From contig CAYFSJ010000004.1 of the NCBI GenBank assembly GCA_964345765.1, positions 1 to 56,539 on the forward strand: a stretch of 56,539 nt of DNA. Reading direction: 5' to 3'. The first letter of the stretch is position 1. Each line of letters opens with the position of its first letter. The DNA comes from DUUI01 sp964345765. Its GTDB lineage: Bacteria; Bacillota_I; Bacilli_A; Erysipelotrichales; Erysipelotrichaceae. This document shows positions 40,643 through 48,303 of this stretch, piece after piece. Below the pieces are notes generated by a model, which was not told the DNA's origin, ran no database searches, and saw only the letters and a list, made by a program, of their open reading frames with translations. The position numbers were made by a program, and so were the translations under genes.

Positions 40643-41560
40643 ATGCTCAAAAGAATAATGACATTAACACTGGTTACAACCATCATCTTATTAACCTCTT
40701 TCTTTATGTTTGGTAGGACTCCATTAATCGAACCCCCTGTGGTGGTTGAGCCTGAGTCATTCGAAGAACCAGATCCAGTGCCTGAGCCTGAGTCAGAACC
40801 TGAGCCAGAACCTGAGCCAGAACCTGAACATGAGAACTTAGAACAGGAAATCAATGACTATTTAGAAAACAACAACATCGAACATGATCAAATATCAATC
40901 GTAGTTACCAACCTAAATACAATGGAAGAAATTATAATCAATAATCAAATGCCCTTTAGAGCAGCAAGTACATATAAACTTCCATTAGCCATGTTATATT
41001 ACGATGAAATTAATGCTAATAATTTAAGTCTAGAGGATTTATATATTCTCGAAGAACAACATTTTGAAGAAGGTGGACCCCTCCTTGAGTATTATGGACC
41101 AGGTGACTACATAGACCTACAAACCTTATTATCCGATATGATTCAGTTTTCAGATAATACAGCCGCCCACCTTTTGTATCAAAGTTATGGTGGATGGAAC
41201 ACCTATCGAAATGATGCATTAAGATATACAGACAAAGAAGTCGATGACAGTTTCTTTGAACCAGAGAATTATTTTACCACCCAATATACCAACGATTTAC
41301 TAGTCTATCTCTATCAATTTCAAGATAATTATGAACTCTTATTAAATGATATGGCCAATTCATTTCCAACTGAATATTTAAATGAAACCATGCCCTATTC
41401 TACCTATCAAAAACACGGGAACTACGATATCTATTATTCAGCCATTGGTTTAGTCTTAGATGAAAATCCCTATACGATCTCCATCTTTACCACATTAGGC
41501 TATAATGGTAAGACTCATATCGGACAAATCAATCAACTTGTCCACGAATATTTAAACTAA
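40643..41560 (+). CDS. Class A beta-lactamase-like serine hydrolase, membrane-anchored
   Basis: 305 residues. One N-terminal membrane helix has no lipobox Cys, so the protein is probably anchored. A Pro/Glu repeat spacer follows (about 36-62, built on E-P-E-P), then a serine-hydrolase domain. Active-site motifs: S109-T-Y-K112 (SxxK), S170-D-N (SDN) and K257-H-G (KTG-like). E-P-E-N at 206-209 may match the Glu166 region, but one residue short. Could degrade beta-lactams or be a non-drug peptidase of the Beta-lactamase2 family. The second ATG is used because AAGGA is 8 bases upstream. Confidence 0.85.
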   Translation: MLKRIMTLTLVTTIILLTSFFMFGRTPLIEPPVVVEPESFEEPDPVPEPESEPEPEPEPEPEHENLEQEINDYLENNNIEHDQISIVVTNLNTMEEIIINNQMPFRAASTYKLPLAMLYYDEINANNLSLEDLYILEEQHFEEGGPLLEYYGPGDYIDLQTLLSDMIQFSDNTAAHLLYQSYGGWNTYRNDALRYTDKEVDDSFFEPENYFTTQYTNDLLVYLYQFQDNYELLLNDMANSFPTEYLNETMPYSTYQKHGNYDIYYSAIGLVLDENPYTISIFTTLGYNGKTHIGQINQLVHEYLN

Positions 41561-41582
41561 AAGCAGGCTTAGGCCTGCTTTA
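41559..41582. terminator. Bidirectional terminator shared by two convergent genes
   Basis: Perfect 9-bp stem AAAGCAGGC/GCCTGCTTT with a 4-base loop. The plus-strand stop codon is at its left edge and the minus-strand MATE stop codon lies in the loop, so the last MATE codons are part of the hairpin. Confidence 0.8.
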
Positions 41583-42927
41583 ATTTGTCCATTTGTTTAT
41601 ATTGATAAATAAGGAAACCAATCGTTACAATCGTCGCAACACTATCAGCAATTGGTACCGCCATCCAGATTCCATCAAGCCCTAAAAATCTTGGCAACAG
41701 AAGAATGAGTGGTGCCAATAAAGCTAGCTGTCTTAAAAACGATAATAAGAAACTTACTTTAGCTTTACCAATGGAATGAAAGAAGTTAGAACTAATCACT
41801 TGAATCCCCACCATAAACATTGCTGCAGTAATCACTCTTAATCCAGTGGATGAAACACGAATAACTTCCGGGTCATTGGTAACAAGTTGAACTAAATATT
41901 CTGGCATTAAGATACAAGCCAACCAACCAATACTACATAGAATAGTTGCGTAGATAAGCCCCAACTTATTCGCATCCTTAGCTCTTTGATAATTCTTAGC
42001 ACCATAATTAAAACCAACAATCGGCTGTAAACCTTGATTCATACCAAAGATAGGCATATACACTAATTGAGTAATGGACATAAAGGCAATATAGGCCGAT
42101 TGAGCAATCTCACCACCATAAGCCGCCAATTGATTGTTCATAAGTGCACCAACCACACTACCAGCAATTTGAATAAAGAACGGACTCACCCCAATTGCCA
42201 TAATCGACATAACAATCTTTGCATCAAATTTATCCTTAAACTGAATCTTCATCATCGATTGTTGAGATAGATAATATTTCAGCGACCATAAGAACGAACC
42301 AAATTGAGCAATAATCGTCGCATAAGCCGCCCCCTTTACACCCATATCAAAGGTATAAATAAAGATTGGATCCAAAATCGTATTAGTAATGGCACCAATT
42401 AACATACTAGTCATGGCCACTTTAGGGCTCCCCTCAGCACGAATCATATGTGTAAACGCAAAGGCAAAGGTATTCCAAATATTACCCACTAAAATTATTC
42501 TTAAATAATCTCGAGCGTATGGTAAGTTATTCTCAGTCGCACCAAATAAACGTAGGATTGAATCTGTATTAATCAATCCAATTGAAACTAATATAATGGA
42601 ACTAATGCCCAACATAATTAACGCATGTTGAAAAATCTGTTGAGCTCGTTGATAGCGTTGTTCACCTAACCGAATTGAAATATTTGCGCCGGCACCAATC
42701 CCAAATAACATGGAGAAACCCATCAAAATAAATAAGATTGGCATCGAAATCCCTAATCCTCCCATGGCTAGAGCACTGTTTTGTGGCATATGACCAATAA
42801 AGATTCGATCGACAATATTATATAAAGCCTGAACGACCATTCCGGTAATGGCAGGAATCGAGAATTGCCAAAACAGTGGTTTTATAGGTTTTTCCCTTAA
42901 TTGTTGTTCTCTTGTACTTACACTCAT
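41569..42927 (-). CDS. MATE-family efflux transporter
   Basis: 452 residues with about twelve membrane helices in two MatE repeats. Both repeats have family patterns such as F-S-I-P-A-I-T-G-M-V-V-Q-A-L-Y-N-I-V-D-R. Exports cationic drugs or metabolites using Na+ or H+ gradients; the closest known group is the NorM/MepA-like branch. Preceded by AGAGGAGA and lying directly after the rplKA terminator. Substrate unknown. Confidence 0.93.
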   Translation of the reverse strand: MSVSTREQQLREKPIKPLFWQFSIPAITGMVVQALYNIVDRIFIGHMPQNSALAMGGLGISMPILFILMGFSMLFGIGAGANISIRLGEQRYQRAQQIFQHALIMLGISSIILVSIGLINTDSILRLFGATENNLPYARDYLRIILVGNIWNTFAFAFTHMIRAEGSPKVAMTSMLIGAITNTILDPIFIYTFDMGVKGAAYATIIAQFGSFLWSLKYYLSQQSMMKIQFKDKFDAKIVMSIMAIGVSPFFIQIAGSVVGALMNNQLAAYGGEIAQSAYIAFMSITQLVYMPIFGMNQGLQPIVGFNYGAKNYQRAKDANKLGLIYATILCSIGWLACILMPEYLVQLVTNDPEVIRVSSTGLRVITAAMFMVGIQVISSNFFHSIGKAKVSFLLSFLRQLALLAPLILLLPRFLGLDGIWMAVPIADSVATIVTIGFLIYQYKQMDKLKQA

Positions 42928-42940
42928 TGTTGTCTCCTCT

Positions 42941-42985
42941 AAAAGAAAAGAGTTAATTCCACTTTATTATGGAATAAACTCTTAT
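42941..42985 (-). terminator. Terminator after rplA
   Basis: A 13-bp stem, AAGAGTTTATTCC/GGAATTAACTCTT (one mismatch), with a 10-base loop is followed by TTCTTTT in the minus direction. Confidence 0.82.
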
Positions 42986-43009
42986 TTTTTTAAATCATTT
43001 TACAACCGA

Positions 43010-43699
43010 TTAAAATGAATCAGTCGCAACTTTTACAGCAGGTCCCATTGTTGTTGAGACAACTAAATTCTTAATGAACGTTCCCTTAACAGCAGCAGGT
43101 CTAGCTTTATAAATGGTATTGAATAATGCACTGAAGTTATCATATAGTTGTTCTTCATCAAACGAAGATTTACCAATTAGAACGTTGATATTACCTTGTT
43201 TATCAACACGATACTCAACTTTCCCTTTTTTGATTTCTTCTACAGCATTAGCAATATCTTGAGTTACTGTTCCAGTCTTAGGGTTAGGCATTAATCCTTT
43301 AGGTCCTAAAACACGTCCTAGCTTCCCTAATTCAGACATCATATCTGGAGTTGCAACAATGACATCGAAGTCAAACCAACCATTTTTAATGTCTTCTAAA
43401 TATTCAGCAGCACCAACAAAGTCAGCACCAGCATCTTTAGCTTCTTGAACTTTGTCCCCTTGAGTAATAACAAGGACTTTTTGTGATTTACCAGTTCCAT
43501 GAGGTAAAACCATCGCACCACGGATTTGTTGGTCCGCATGACGAGGGTCAACATTTAAGTTAAATGAAACTTCAACAGACTCATCAAACTTAGCAAATTT
43601 AACTTTCTTAACTAAAGCGATGGCTTCTTTCACATCATAAGCTTTACCTTGTTCAACTTGTGCTTGCGCATTCTTAAAGTTTTTTCCAACCTTAGCCAT
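43010..43699 (-). CDS. rplA: 50S ribosomal protein L1
   Basis: L1 forms the mobile stalk that releases E-site tRNA and represses its own operon by binding mRNA. 229 residues, with the signature P-K-T-G-T-V-T, G-K-L-G-R-V-L-G-P-K-G-L-M-P-N-P and the N-terminal S-V-E-V-S-F-N-L. Two bases after rplK. Confidence 0.97.
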   Translation of the reverse strand: MAKVGKNFKNAQAQVEQGKAYDVKEAIALVKKVKFAKFDESVEVSFNLNVDPRHADQQIRGAMVLPHGTGKSQKVLVITQGDKVQEAKDAGADFVGAAEYLEDIKNGWFDFDVIVATPDMMSELGKLGRVLGPKGLMPNPKTGTVTQDIANAVEEIKKGKVEYRVDKQGNINVLIGKSSFDEEQLYDNFSALFNTIYKARPAAVKGTFIKNLVVSTTMGPAVKVATDSF

Positions 43700-43701
43700 G
43701 A

Positions 43702-44124
43702 TTATTCATCCATCCCTTCTATTGTGATACCCATATTACGAGCTGTACCAGCAACAATATTCATTGCAGCCTCAACAGTGTTCGCATTTAAGTCAGGCAT
43801 TTTGTAAGTTGCGATTTCTTCCAATTGTGCTTTAGTGATAGAACCCACCTTAGCAGATTTAGGAGTCGCAGACCCACTCCCTACACCAGCAGCTTTCTTT
43901 AATAAGATTGAAGCTGGAGTTGTCTTAAGAACAAAATCAAATGATTTGTCATCATAGACATTAATAATAACCGGGACGATATCTCCCATACGATCTCTTG
44001 TAGCATCGTTAAACGCACTACAGAATTGTGGCATGTTAATACCCGCACCAGCTAAAGCCGGACCTGGTCTTGCTTGACCTGCAGGGAATTGTAACTTAAC
44101 TTGTCTTGCAACTTTTTTACTCAT
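43702..44124 (-). CDS. rplK: 50S ribosomal protein L11
   Basis: L11 is part of the GTPase-associated centre and the thiostrepton/RelA site. 140 residues from the ATG at 44124, which has AAAGGAGG 7-8 bases upstream. A longer frame upstream is leader RNA. Contains P-A-G-Q-A-R-P-G-P-A-L-A and the C-terminal G-T-A-R-N-M-G-I. The N-terminal P-P-x-G-P-A motif reads A-R-P-G-P-A, a small variation near the hinge. Confidence 0.97.
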   Translation of the reverse strand: MSKKVARQVKLQFPAGQARPGPALAGAGINMPQFCSAFNDATRDRMGDIVPVIINVYDDKSFDFVLKTTPASILLKKAAGVGSGSATPKSAKVGSITKAQLEEIATYKMPDLNANTVEAAMNIVAGTARNMGITIEGMDE

Positions 44125-44204
44125 AGCAATTCCTCCTTTAATTTTTTGAATTCTTGAGTTGTGGTCAAAGAATGGTTGCACATCCTCCCACGGCACAAGT
44201 GTGC
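44125..44204 (-). promoter_or_regulatory. rplKA leader, possible L1-binding element
   Basis: The 80-base leader contains GCACACTTGTGC (a small hairpin) and then GTGGGAGG with a downstream CCAC that can pair. Such G-rich elements ahead of rplK in Firmicutes are thought to bind L1. The assignment is inferred from position and pattern. Confidence 0.45.
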
Positions 44205-44210
44205 TTAAGT

Positions 44211-44238
44211 ATTATATCATTCAATACAGACTTTGCAA
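44211..44238 (-). promoter_or_regulatory. rplKA promoter
   Basis: -35 TTGCAA (44233-44238), 16-base spacer and -10 TATAAT (44211-44216) with TGA immediately before the -10 (extended). Confidence 0.75.
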
Positions 44239-44248
44239 ATACAATAAT

Positions 44249-45043
44249 CTAGAATAATAGCAGACTTATCGCCATTACCGCCATTCCACCAACCATTCCA
44301 TATATGGATAGATGATGTTCACCAAATTCCTCAGCCGCAGGCAATAATTCATCAATCGAAATAAAGACCATAATTCCTGCCACTAAACCAAAGATAATCC
44401 CATAAGTTGCTTCATTCATAAACGGACTAAGCAGTACCCAACCAACAATTGCCCCCAAAGGTTCAGCTAAACCCGATAATAAAGAATAGATAAAAGCCTT
44501 CTTTTTAGAACCCGTCGCATGAAAGATTGGAACCGCCACAGCCACTCCCTCAGGAATGTTATGTAAAGCAATCGCAACCACAATAGGAATCGCAATAGTA
44601 GGATCCTGTAATGCCGCAATAAAGGTCGCTAAGCCCTCTGGAAAATTATGGATGGCAATCGCCAAAGCAGTCAGCGTCCCCATTCGATACAATTTCTTAT
44701 TCTTACTTTGATCCATTTCATCCGGATTAACAATTTCATGCGGGTTCTGATCTTCTGGTATAAAATGGTCAATTAAACCAATTAAGGCCATGCCACCAAA
44801 AAACGATAATAACGTAATCCACGCACCCTTATCACCCATCTGTGTGACTAAGCTTTCTTGGGCTTTAGGTAATATTTCAACAAACGAAACATAAATCATT
44901 ACTCCCGCTGAAAAACCTAAGGAACTTGATAAAAAACGTGTGTTCTCTCTTTTTGTAAATAACGCGATTAGTCCACCAATGCCTGTGCTCAATCCCGCAA
45001 ACATGGTGAGCATAAACGCTAACCAAAAATTCTCTGTAGACAT
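44249..45043 (-). CDS. zupT: ZIP-family metal transporter, ZupT-like
   Basis: 264 residues with eight hydrophobic helices. Metal-site signatures H-N-F-P-E-G in helix IV and H-N-I-P-E-G in helix V are characteristic of ZupT. These importers take up Zn2+ and also Fe2+ or Mn2+. A His/Asp/Glu-rich loop lies between helices III and IV. It lies after an XRE regulator on the same strand, with a 60-base gap; no link between them is proven. Confidence 0.92.
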   Translation of the reverse strand: MSTENFWLAFMLTMFAGLSTGIGGLIALFTKRENTRFLSSSLGFSAGVMIYVSFVEILPKAQESLVTQMGDKGAWITLLSFFGGMALIGLIDHFIPEDQNPHEIVNPDEMDQSKNKKLYRMGTLTALAIAIHNFPEGLATFIAALQDPTIAIPIVVAIALHNIPEGVAVAVPIFHATGSKKKAFIYSLLSGLAEPLGAIVGWVLLSPFMNEATYGIIFGLVAGIMVFISIDELLPAAEEFGEHHLSIYGMVGGMAVMAISLLLF

Positions 45044-45103
45044 ACTACCTTCTTTCTAAGTGCCTATTATATGAAAACAAAGAATTCTTAGAAATCAAAA
45101 GTA

Positions 45104-45631
45104 TCAATACTGAGTCCGTCTATCACGTAAAATAATCTCATCCTTCGCATTAGTTAACACATCATAATTTCTAAGATATTCGTTGACCTTATCTTCATCC
45201 GTATCTTTACCAGTCAGTTTTTGATACCCTTTTCGAATCATATCGACCCAAACCATTGAACCTCTAAAACCAATATCAAACACTTCTTTCTCATTCGAGG
45301 TTAACTGGGCATTAACAATTGGTCTTACTTCCTCTAGGAAGTCCCCCTTAATAACAATGATATCTTCTTGGTTTTCTAAAGCTATCACTAAACGTTCAAA
45401 GTCTTTAGCCACAAAAGTACGATTCTCATCTTCAAGTTCATGAAGTTCATCAAGAACAGCTCCTGGTGTTTTATTGACCGTCATCGCAATCGCATCAATC
45501 ACCTTCATGGATAATTCAGAGGCCTTTTTATTCTTCGCACTGGATAAAACTTGTTGGCTCACACCTGATCTTTTAGCAACATCATAGCGTTTTAAATTCT
45601 TTTCCTGTAAATATGTATCAATTAATAACAT
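45104..45631 (-). CDS. XRE-family transcriptional regulator
   Basis: 175 residues from the ATG at 45631; GAGG lies 8 bases upstream, while a GTG three codons earlier touches it. The N-terminal helix-turn-helix includes Y-D-V-A-K-R-S-G-V-S-Q-Q-V-L-S-S. The rest has no clear sensor motif and contains an R-G-S-M-V-W-V-D segment. Its promoter (-35 TTGACT at 45673-45678, -10 TAAAAT at 45650-45655) overlaps one of two operator-like repeats, suggesting autoregulation and control of the divergent operon. Confidence 0.85.
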   Translation of the reverse strand: MLLIDTYLQEKNLKRYDVAKRSGVSQQVLSSAKNKKASELSMKVIDAIAMTVNKTPGAVLDELHELEDENRTFVAKDFERLVIALENQEDIIVIKGDFLEEVRPIVNAQLTSNEKEVFDIGFRGSMVWVDMIRKGYQKLTGKDTDEDKVNEYLRNYDVLTNAKDEIILRDRRTQY

Positions 45632-45649
45632 CTTCTTCACCTCAAAGAT

Positions 45650-45678
45650 ATTTTACTAATTTATATTTGATTAGTCAA
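45650..45678 (-). promoter_or_regulatory. Promoter of the XRE regulator gene
   Basis: -35 TTGACT, 17-base spacer, -10 TAAAAT on the minus strand. The -35 is the right half of operator-like copy 1. Confidence 0.72.
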
Positions 45679-45696
45679 GTATAATTGATTAGTCAA
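45667..45696. promoter_or_regulatory. Paired operator-like repeats between divergent genes
   Basis: Two identical copies of the imperfect palindrome TTGATTAGTCAA (45667-45678 and 45685-45696), 18 bases start to start, i.e. nearly two helical turns. They lie between the XRE gene and the ArsC-like/yaaA operon. Likely the regulator's own binding sites; this is inference from layout. Confidence 0.65.
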
Positions 45697-45707
45697 ATAT
45701 TTTTAAG

Positions 45708-45735
45708 TTCAATAAAACAGAGTATCCTCTATAAT
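45708..45735 (+). promoter_or_regulatory. Promoter of the ArsC-like/yaaA operon
   Basis: -35 TTCAAT (45708-45713), 16-base spacer and -10 TATAAT (45730-45735) on the plus strand, 20 bases before the ArsC-like ATG. Confidence 0.65.
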
Positions 45736-45755
45736 AAAGGTGGAGGAAATTAATT

Positions 45756-46109
45756 ATGTCATTAAAATTTTATTGTTACCCAAACTGTTCAACTTGTCGA
45801 AATGCCCATAAGTATCTTCAAGAAAAAGGAATTGATGTTGAGATGATCGATATCAAAAAGACTCCACCTACTGCCAAAGAACTAGAAGCCTATCATAAAC
45901 TATCAGACTTAGACTTAAAGAAATTCTTTAACACATCCGGTAATTCTTATCGTGAATTAGGCTTAAAAGATACTTTTCATCAACATACGGAACATGAACT
46001 CTATGACATGTTGTCACAAGATGGCATGTTAATCAAACGACCAATCCTAGTTGGAGATGATTTTGTTTTAGTTGGATTTAAACCAGAACAATATGATGAG
46101 GTTCTATGA
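45756..46109 (+). CDS. ArsC/Spx-family thioredoxin-fold protein
   Basis: 117 residues of the ArsC/Spx/YffB family. The C-S-T-C-R motif at 11-15 carries the redox-active Cys near the N-terminus, and R-P-I-L-V-G-D-D in the second half carries the conserved Arg-Pro. It may be an arsenate-reductase-like enzyme or an Spx-like RNA polymerase-binding regulator; C-x2-C plus R-P-I favours a YffB/ArsC-like thiol enzyme. Its TGA stop overlaps the yaaA start (ATGA), so the two are coupled. Confidence 0.85.
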   Translation: MSLKFYCYPNCSTCRNAHKYLQEKGIDVEMIDIKKTPPTAKELEAYHKLSDLDLKKFFNTSGNSYRELGLKDTFHQHTEHELYDMLSQDGMLIKRPILVGDDFVLVGFKPEQYDEVL

Positions 46110-46786
46110 TTTTTTATTGTTCACCCACTAAGACTCTAAGAAAATCAAACAAAGAAGCCGACTCGTCTCTTCTTTTTAAAGATCATACACAAATCATCAC
46201 TGATAAACTCAAACAATATGATGTCAACCAACTAAAAGCCTTGTATCAGGCGTCTGATAAAATTGTGAATCATCAATATGAAGTGATTAAGAATCCACAA
46301 CCCCTAGGGCCATCAGGTTATGTTTATCAAGGCGCAAGCTTTAAAAGTTTAGACCTAAGTTCAATCGACAATAATTACTTAGATTCTAGACTCTTTATTG
46401 GTTCAGCTCTATATGGTCTCACTAAAATCAACACCTTAATTGATGACCATCGATTAGACTTCACTAAAAATCTTGATGAGCTTAACTTAGTTAATTACTG
46501 GAAACCAGTTGTTCAAGATTATTTAAAGCAATATGACTCGATCCTCATCGATGTATCATCCAATGAATATGGTCAATTGATAAGTGAACTTAATCCAATC
46601 AAAGTGAGTTTTTATGATGATGGCAAAATAAAATCAACTTACGCAAAGAGTGCTCGAGGCGAGTTTCTTCGCCAATGCGCCCTGCATCAAGTTGATTCAA
46701 TACAGCAGTTAAAACAATTATCTGTTTTTGACTATCAAATTGATGGTAAACAATCATCCGATAATCACATTATTTTCTGGAGGTAA
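46106..46786 (+). CDS. yaaA: YaaA-family peroxide-stress protein
   Basis: 226 residues, DUF328/YaaA family. Recognised by the N-terminal S-P-T-K-T-L-R, the A-L-Y-G-L and Y-W-K-P positions, the N-x-x-S-x-E-Y region (V-S-S-N-E-Y) and A-K-S-A-R-G near the end. In E. coli YaaA limits free iron and protects DNA during H2O2 stress. Coupling to a thioredoxin-fold gene and control by a divergent XRE regulator fit a redox-stress role. The last 33 bases overlap the convergent DUF2156 gene. Confidence 0.88.
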   Translation: MIFYCSPTKTLRKSNKEADSSLLFKDHTQIITDKLKQYDVNQLKALYQASDKIVNHQYEVIKNPQPLGPSGYVYQGASFKSLDLSSIDNNYLDSRLFIGSALYGLTKINTLIDDHRLDFTKNLDELNLVNYWKPVVQDYLKQYDSILIDVSSNEYGQLISELNPIKVSFYDDGKIKSTYAKSARGEFLRQCALHQVDSIQQLKQLSVFDYQIDGKQSSDNHIIFWR

Positions 46787-47659
46787 GACCTCTAACATAT
46801 ATTTATTTAAAATCTTATCCGGTTTATATGAAAATTTAGATTGTCTTAGACCCATATCATTGGTGTCTTCTTCACGGTTAATCCATTTGATCTTCTCATC
46901 TACAAATTCATTGGCAAAAGCATAGGCAACCATTGAGTATGCTCCACGAACGTTCATTTCAGCTTTCTCAATATGGACAAATAATGTCTCATTGATTACT
47001 TCGCCCAATGAAAAAGCAACAATCATTTCATCGACCCGTAAGATGATACCCTTCATTTTATAATAATCTAAATTGTTTAAGACTTCCATCACACGATTAT
47101 TTTCTTCAACATAAACCGGACTTTCTTTAGAATGACGATTTTTATAATCAGCAAAGAAAGCTATTAACTCTTCTAAATTAGAATCATCAATATGCTCAAC
47201 AGAATAATTATTATTTTGTCTAAAAGCATTTAGGTGATTTCTTTTTTTATTATAGCGTTTTCCCTTAAAGGTTTTAAAAGTCTGGGCATCATAAAGATAA
47301 TCTGACCAACCTCTTTCATATGATTTACGAGTTCTAAAGAAATAGTTCCTTAAAATATCCACATCACTATTTTCCAATATCGCAAACTTTGGTTCTATAC
47401 GACACTCTTTACAATAATCCCAAATAAATGAAAAAGCTTGTAACCAGTTTCGACCTATTGGCAATTCAAAGAAAGTCTGTCCTTCATCAACATTCTTAAA
47501 GATGAGCGTTTCATAAATAATAATGTATTCCATTTTAAAATATTCTCGCCACATAAAACGACCACCAATTGAGTAGTCACAAAAACGCGAATTTTTTTGT
47601 TTAAAAAACGGATATATAAGATCTATATCCTCTAATGTAATTGATTTAAAATCTTGCAC
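46754..47659 (-). CDS. DUF2156-type GNAT-fold protein
   Basis: 301 residues from a GTG at 47659, with CAGGAGA 6 bases upstream; a TTG further up lacks this. The C-terminal half resembles the phosphatidylglycerol lysyltransferase C-terminal domain (DUF2156), with K-G-I-I-L-R-V-D-E-M and I-N-R-E-E-D-T-N-D-M-G-L-R-Q-S-K. There are no membrane helices, so it is not an MprF synthase; it may transfer an amino acid to an unknown acceptor. It ends in TGA, with a second in-frame stop 12 codons later, and overlaps yaaA by 33 bases. Confidence 0.8.
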   Translation of the reverse strand: MQDFKSITLEDIDLIYPFFKQKNSRFCDYSIGGRFMWREYFKMEYIIIYETLIFKNVDEGQTFFELPIGRNWLQAFSFIWDYCKECRIEPKFAILENSDVDILRNYFFRTRKSYERGWSDYLYDAQTFKTFKGKRYNKKRNHLNAFRQNNNYSVEHIDDSNLEELIAFFADYKNRHSKESPVYVEENNRVMEVLNNLDYYKMKGIILRVDEMIVAFSLGEVINETLFVHIEKAEMNVRGAYSMVAYAFANEFVDEKIKWINREEDTNDMGLRQSKFSYKPDKILNKYMLEVLPPENNVIIG

Positions 47660-47679
47660 AAATATCTCCTGACTCTCCA

Positions 47680-47688
47680 ATTATACCA
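47680..47688 (-). promoter_or_regulatory. Extended -10 promoter of the DUF2156 gene
   Basis: TGGTATAAT on the minus strand, immediately after the xpt stop codon and about 20 bases before the GTG start. Confidence 0.55.
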
Positions 47689-47692
47689 TAGC

Positions 47693-48265
47693 TTATTTTC
47701 TTAACTGGATTCTAGAATCTGTAATCTTATCAATAATGCACAAAGAATAAAGGTCATGACCCTTTTCTCTTAACCAATCACCACCTGGTTGAAATCCTTT
47801 CTCAATGACAACGCCAATCCCTTCAATACTTGCTTGAGACTGATCGATGATATTAATTAAACCTCGCATCGCTTCACCATTAGCCAAGAAATCATCAATA
47901 ATCAAGACCTTATCATCTTTTGACAAAAAACGCTTATCAATATTGAACTGAGTTTCTAGATGTTTGGTATAAGAAAAGACTTTAGCTTGGTAATTATTAG
48001 GATTCTCATCCATTCTTGGATTCTTTTTAGCAAAAACAATTGGCACATTAAACTTAAGACCACAAATAACTGCGATCCCAATACCACTCGCCTCACAAGT
48101 TATAATTTTATTGATTTCTTTCTCTTTGAAATACTCATAAAAAAGATTGGCCATTTCAGAAATTAGTTCAACATCCATTTGATGATTTAAGAAATGATCC
48201 ACTTTTATAATATGTCCTTCAATAATTTGAGCACTATTTAATACTCTTTGTTCAATTAGATTCAT
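47693..48265 (-). CDS. xpt: Xanthine phosphoribosyltransferase
   Basis: Converts xanthine and PRPP to XMP for purine salvage. 190 residues from the ATG at 48265 (GGAGG 5 bases upstream). The PRPP-binding motif V-L-I-I-D-D-F-L-A-N-G-E-A is present, and F-A-K-K-N corresponds to the Xpt A-R-K hood. Only about 37 bases separate it from nusG and they hold the nusG terminator, so there is no room for the purine riboswitch found upstream of Bacillus xpt. Confidence 0.92.
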   Translation of the reverse strand: MNLIEQRVLNSAQIIEGHIIKVDHFLNHQMDVELISEMANLFYEYFKEKEINKIITCEASGIGIAVICGLKFNVPIVFAKKNPRMDENPNNYQAKVFSYTKHLETQFNIDKRFLSKDDKVLIIDDFLANGEAMRGLINIIDQSQASIEGIGVVIEKGFQPGGDWLREKGHDLYSLCIIDKITDSRIQLRK

Positions 48266-48281
48266 AAATTCCTCCAAAATG

Positions 48282-48303
48282 AAAAAAAGCCAATTGAATG
48301 GCT
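48282..48303 (-). terminator. Terminator after nusG
   Basis: Stem AGCCA/TGGCT with a 6-base loop and seven T in the minus direction, between nusG and xpt. Expression of xpt may depend on readthrough. Confidence 0.8.

Noticed and set aside
40621..40854. Minus-strand Gly/Ser repeat frame opposite the Pro/Glu spacer
   Set aside because: Complement of the E-P-E-P codon repeat; it would have to cross the divergent promoter region and has no start signal.
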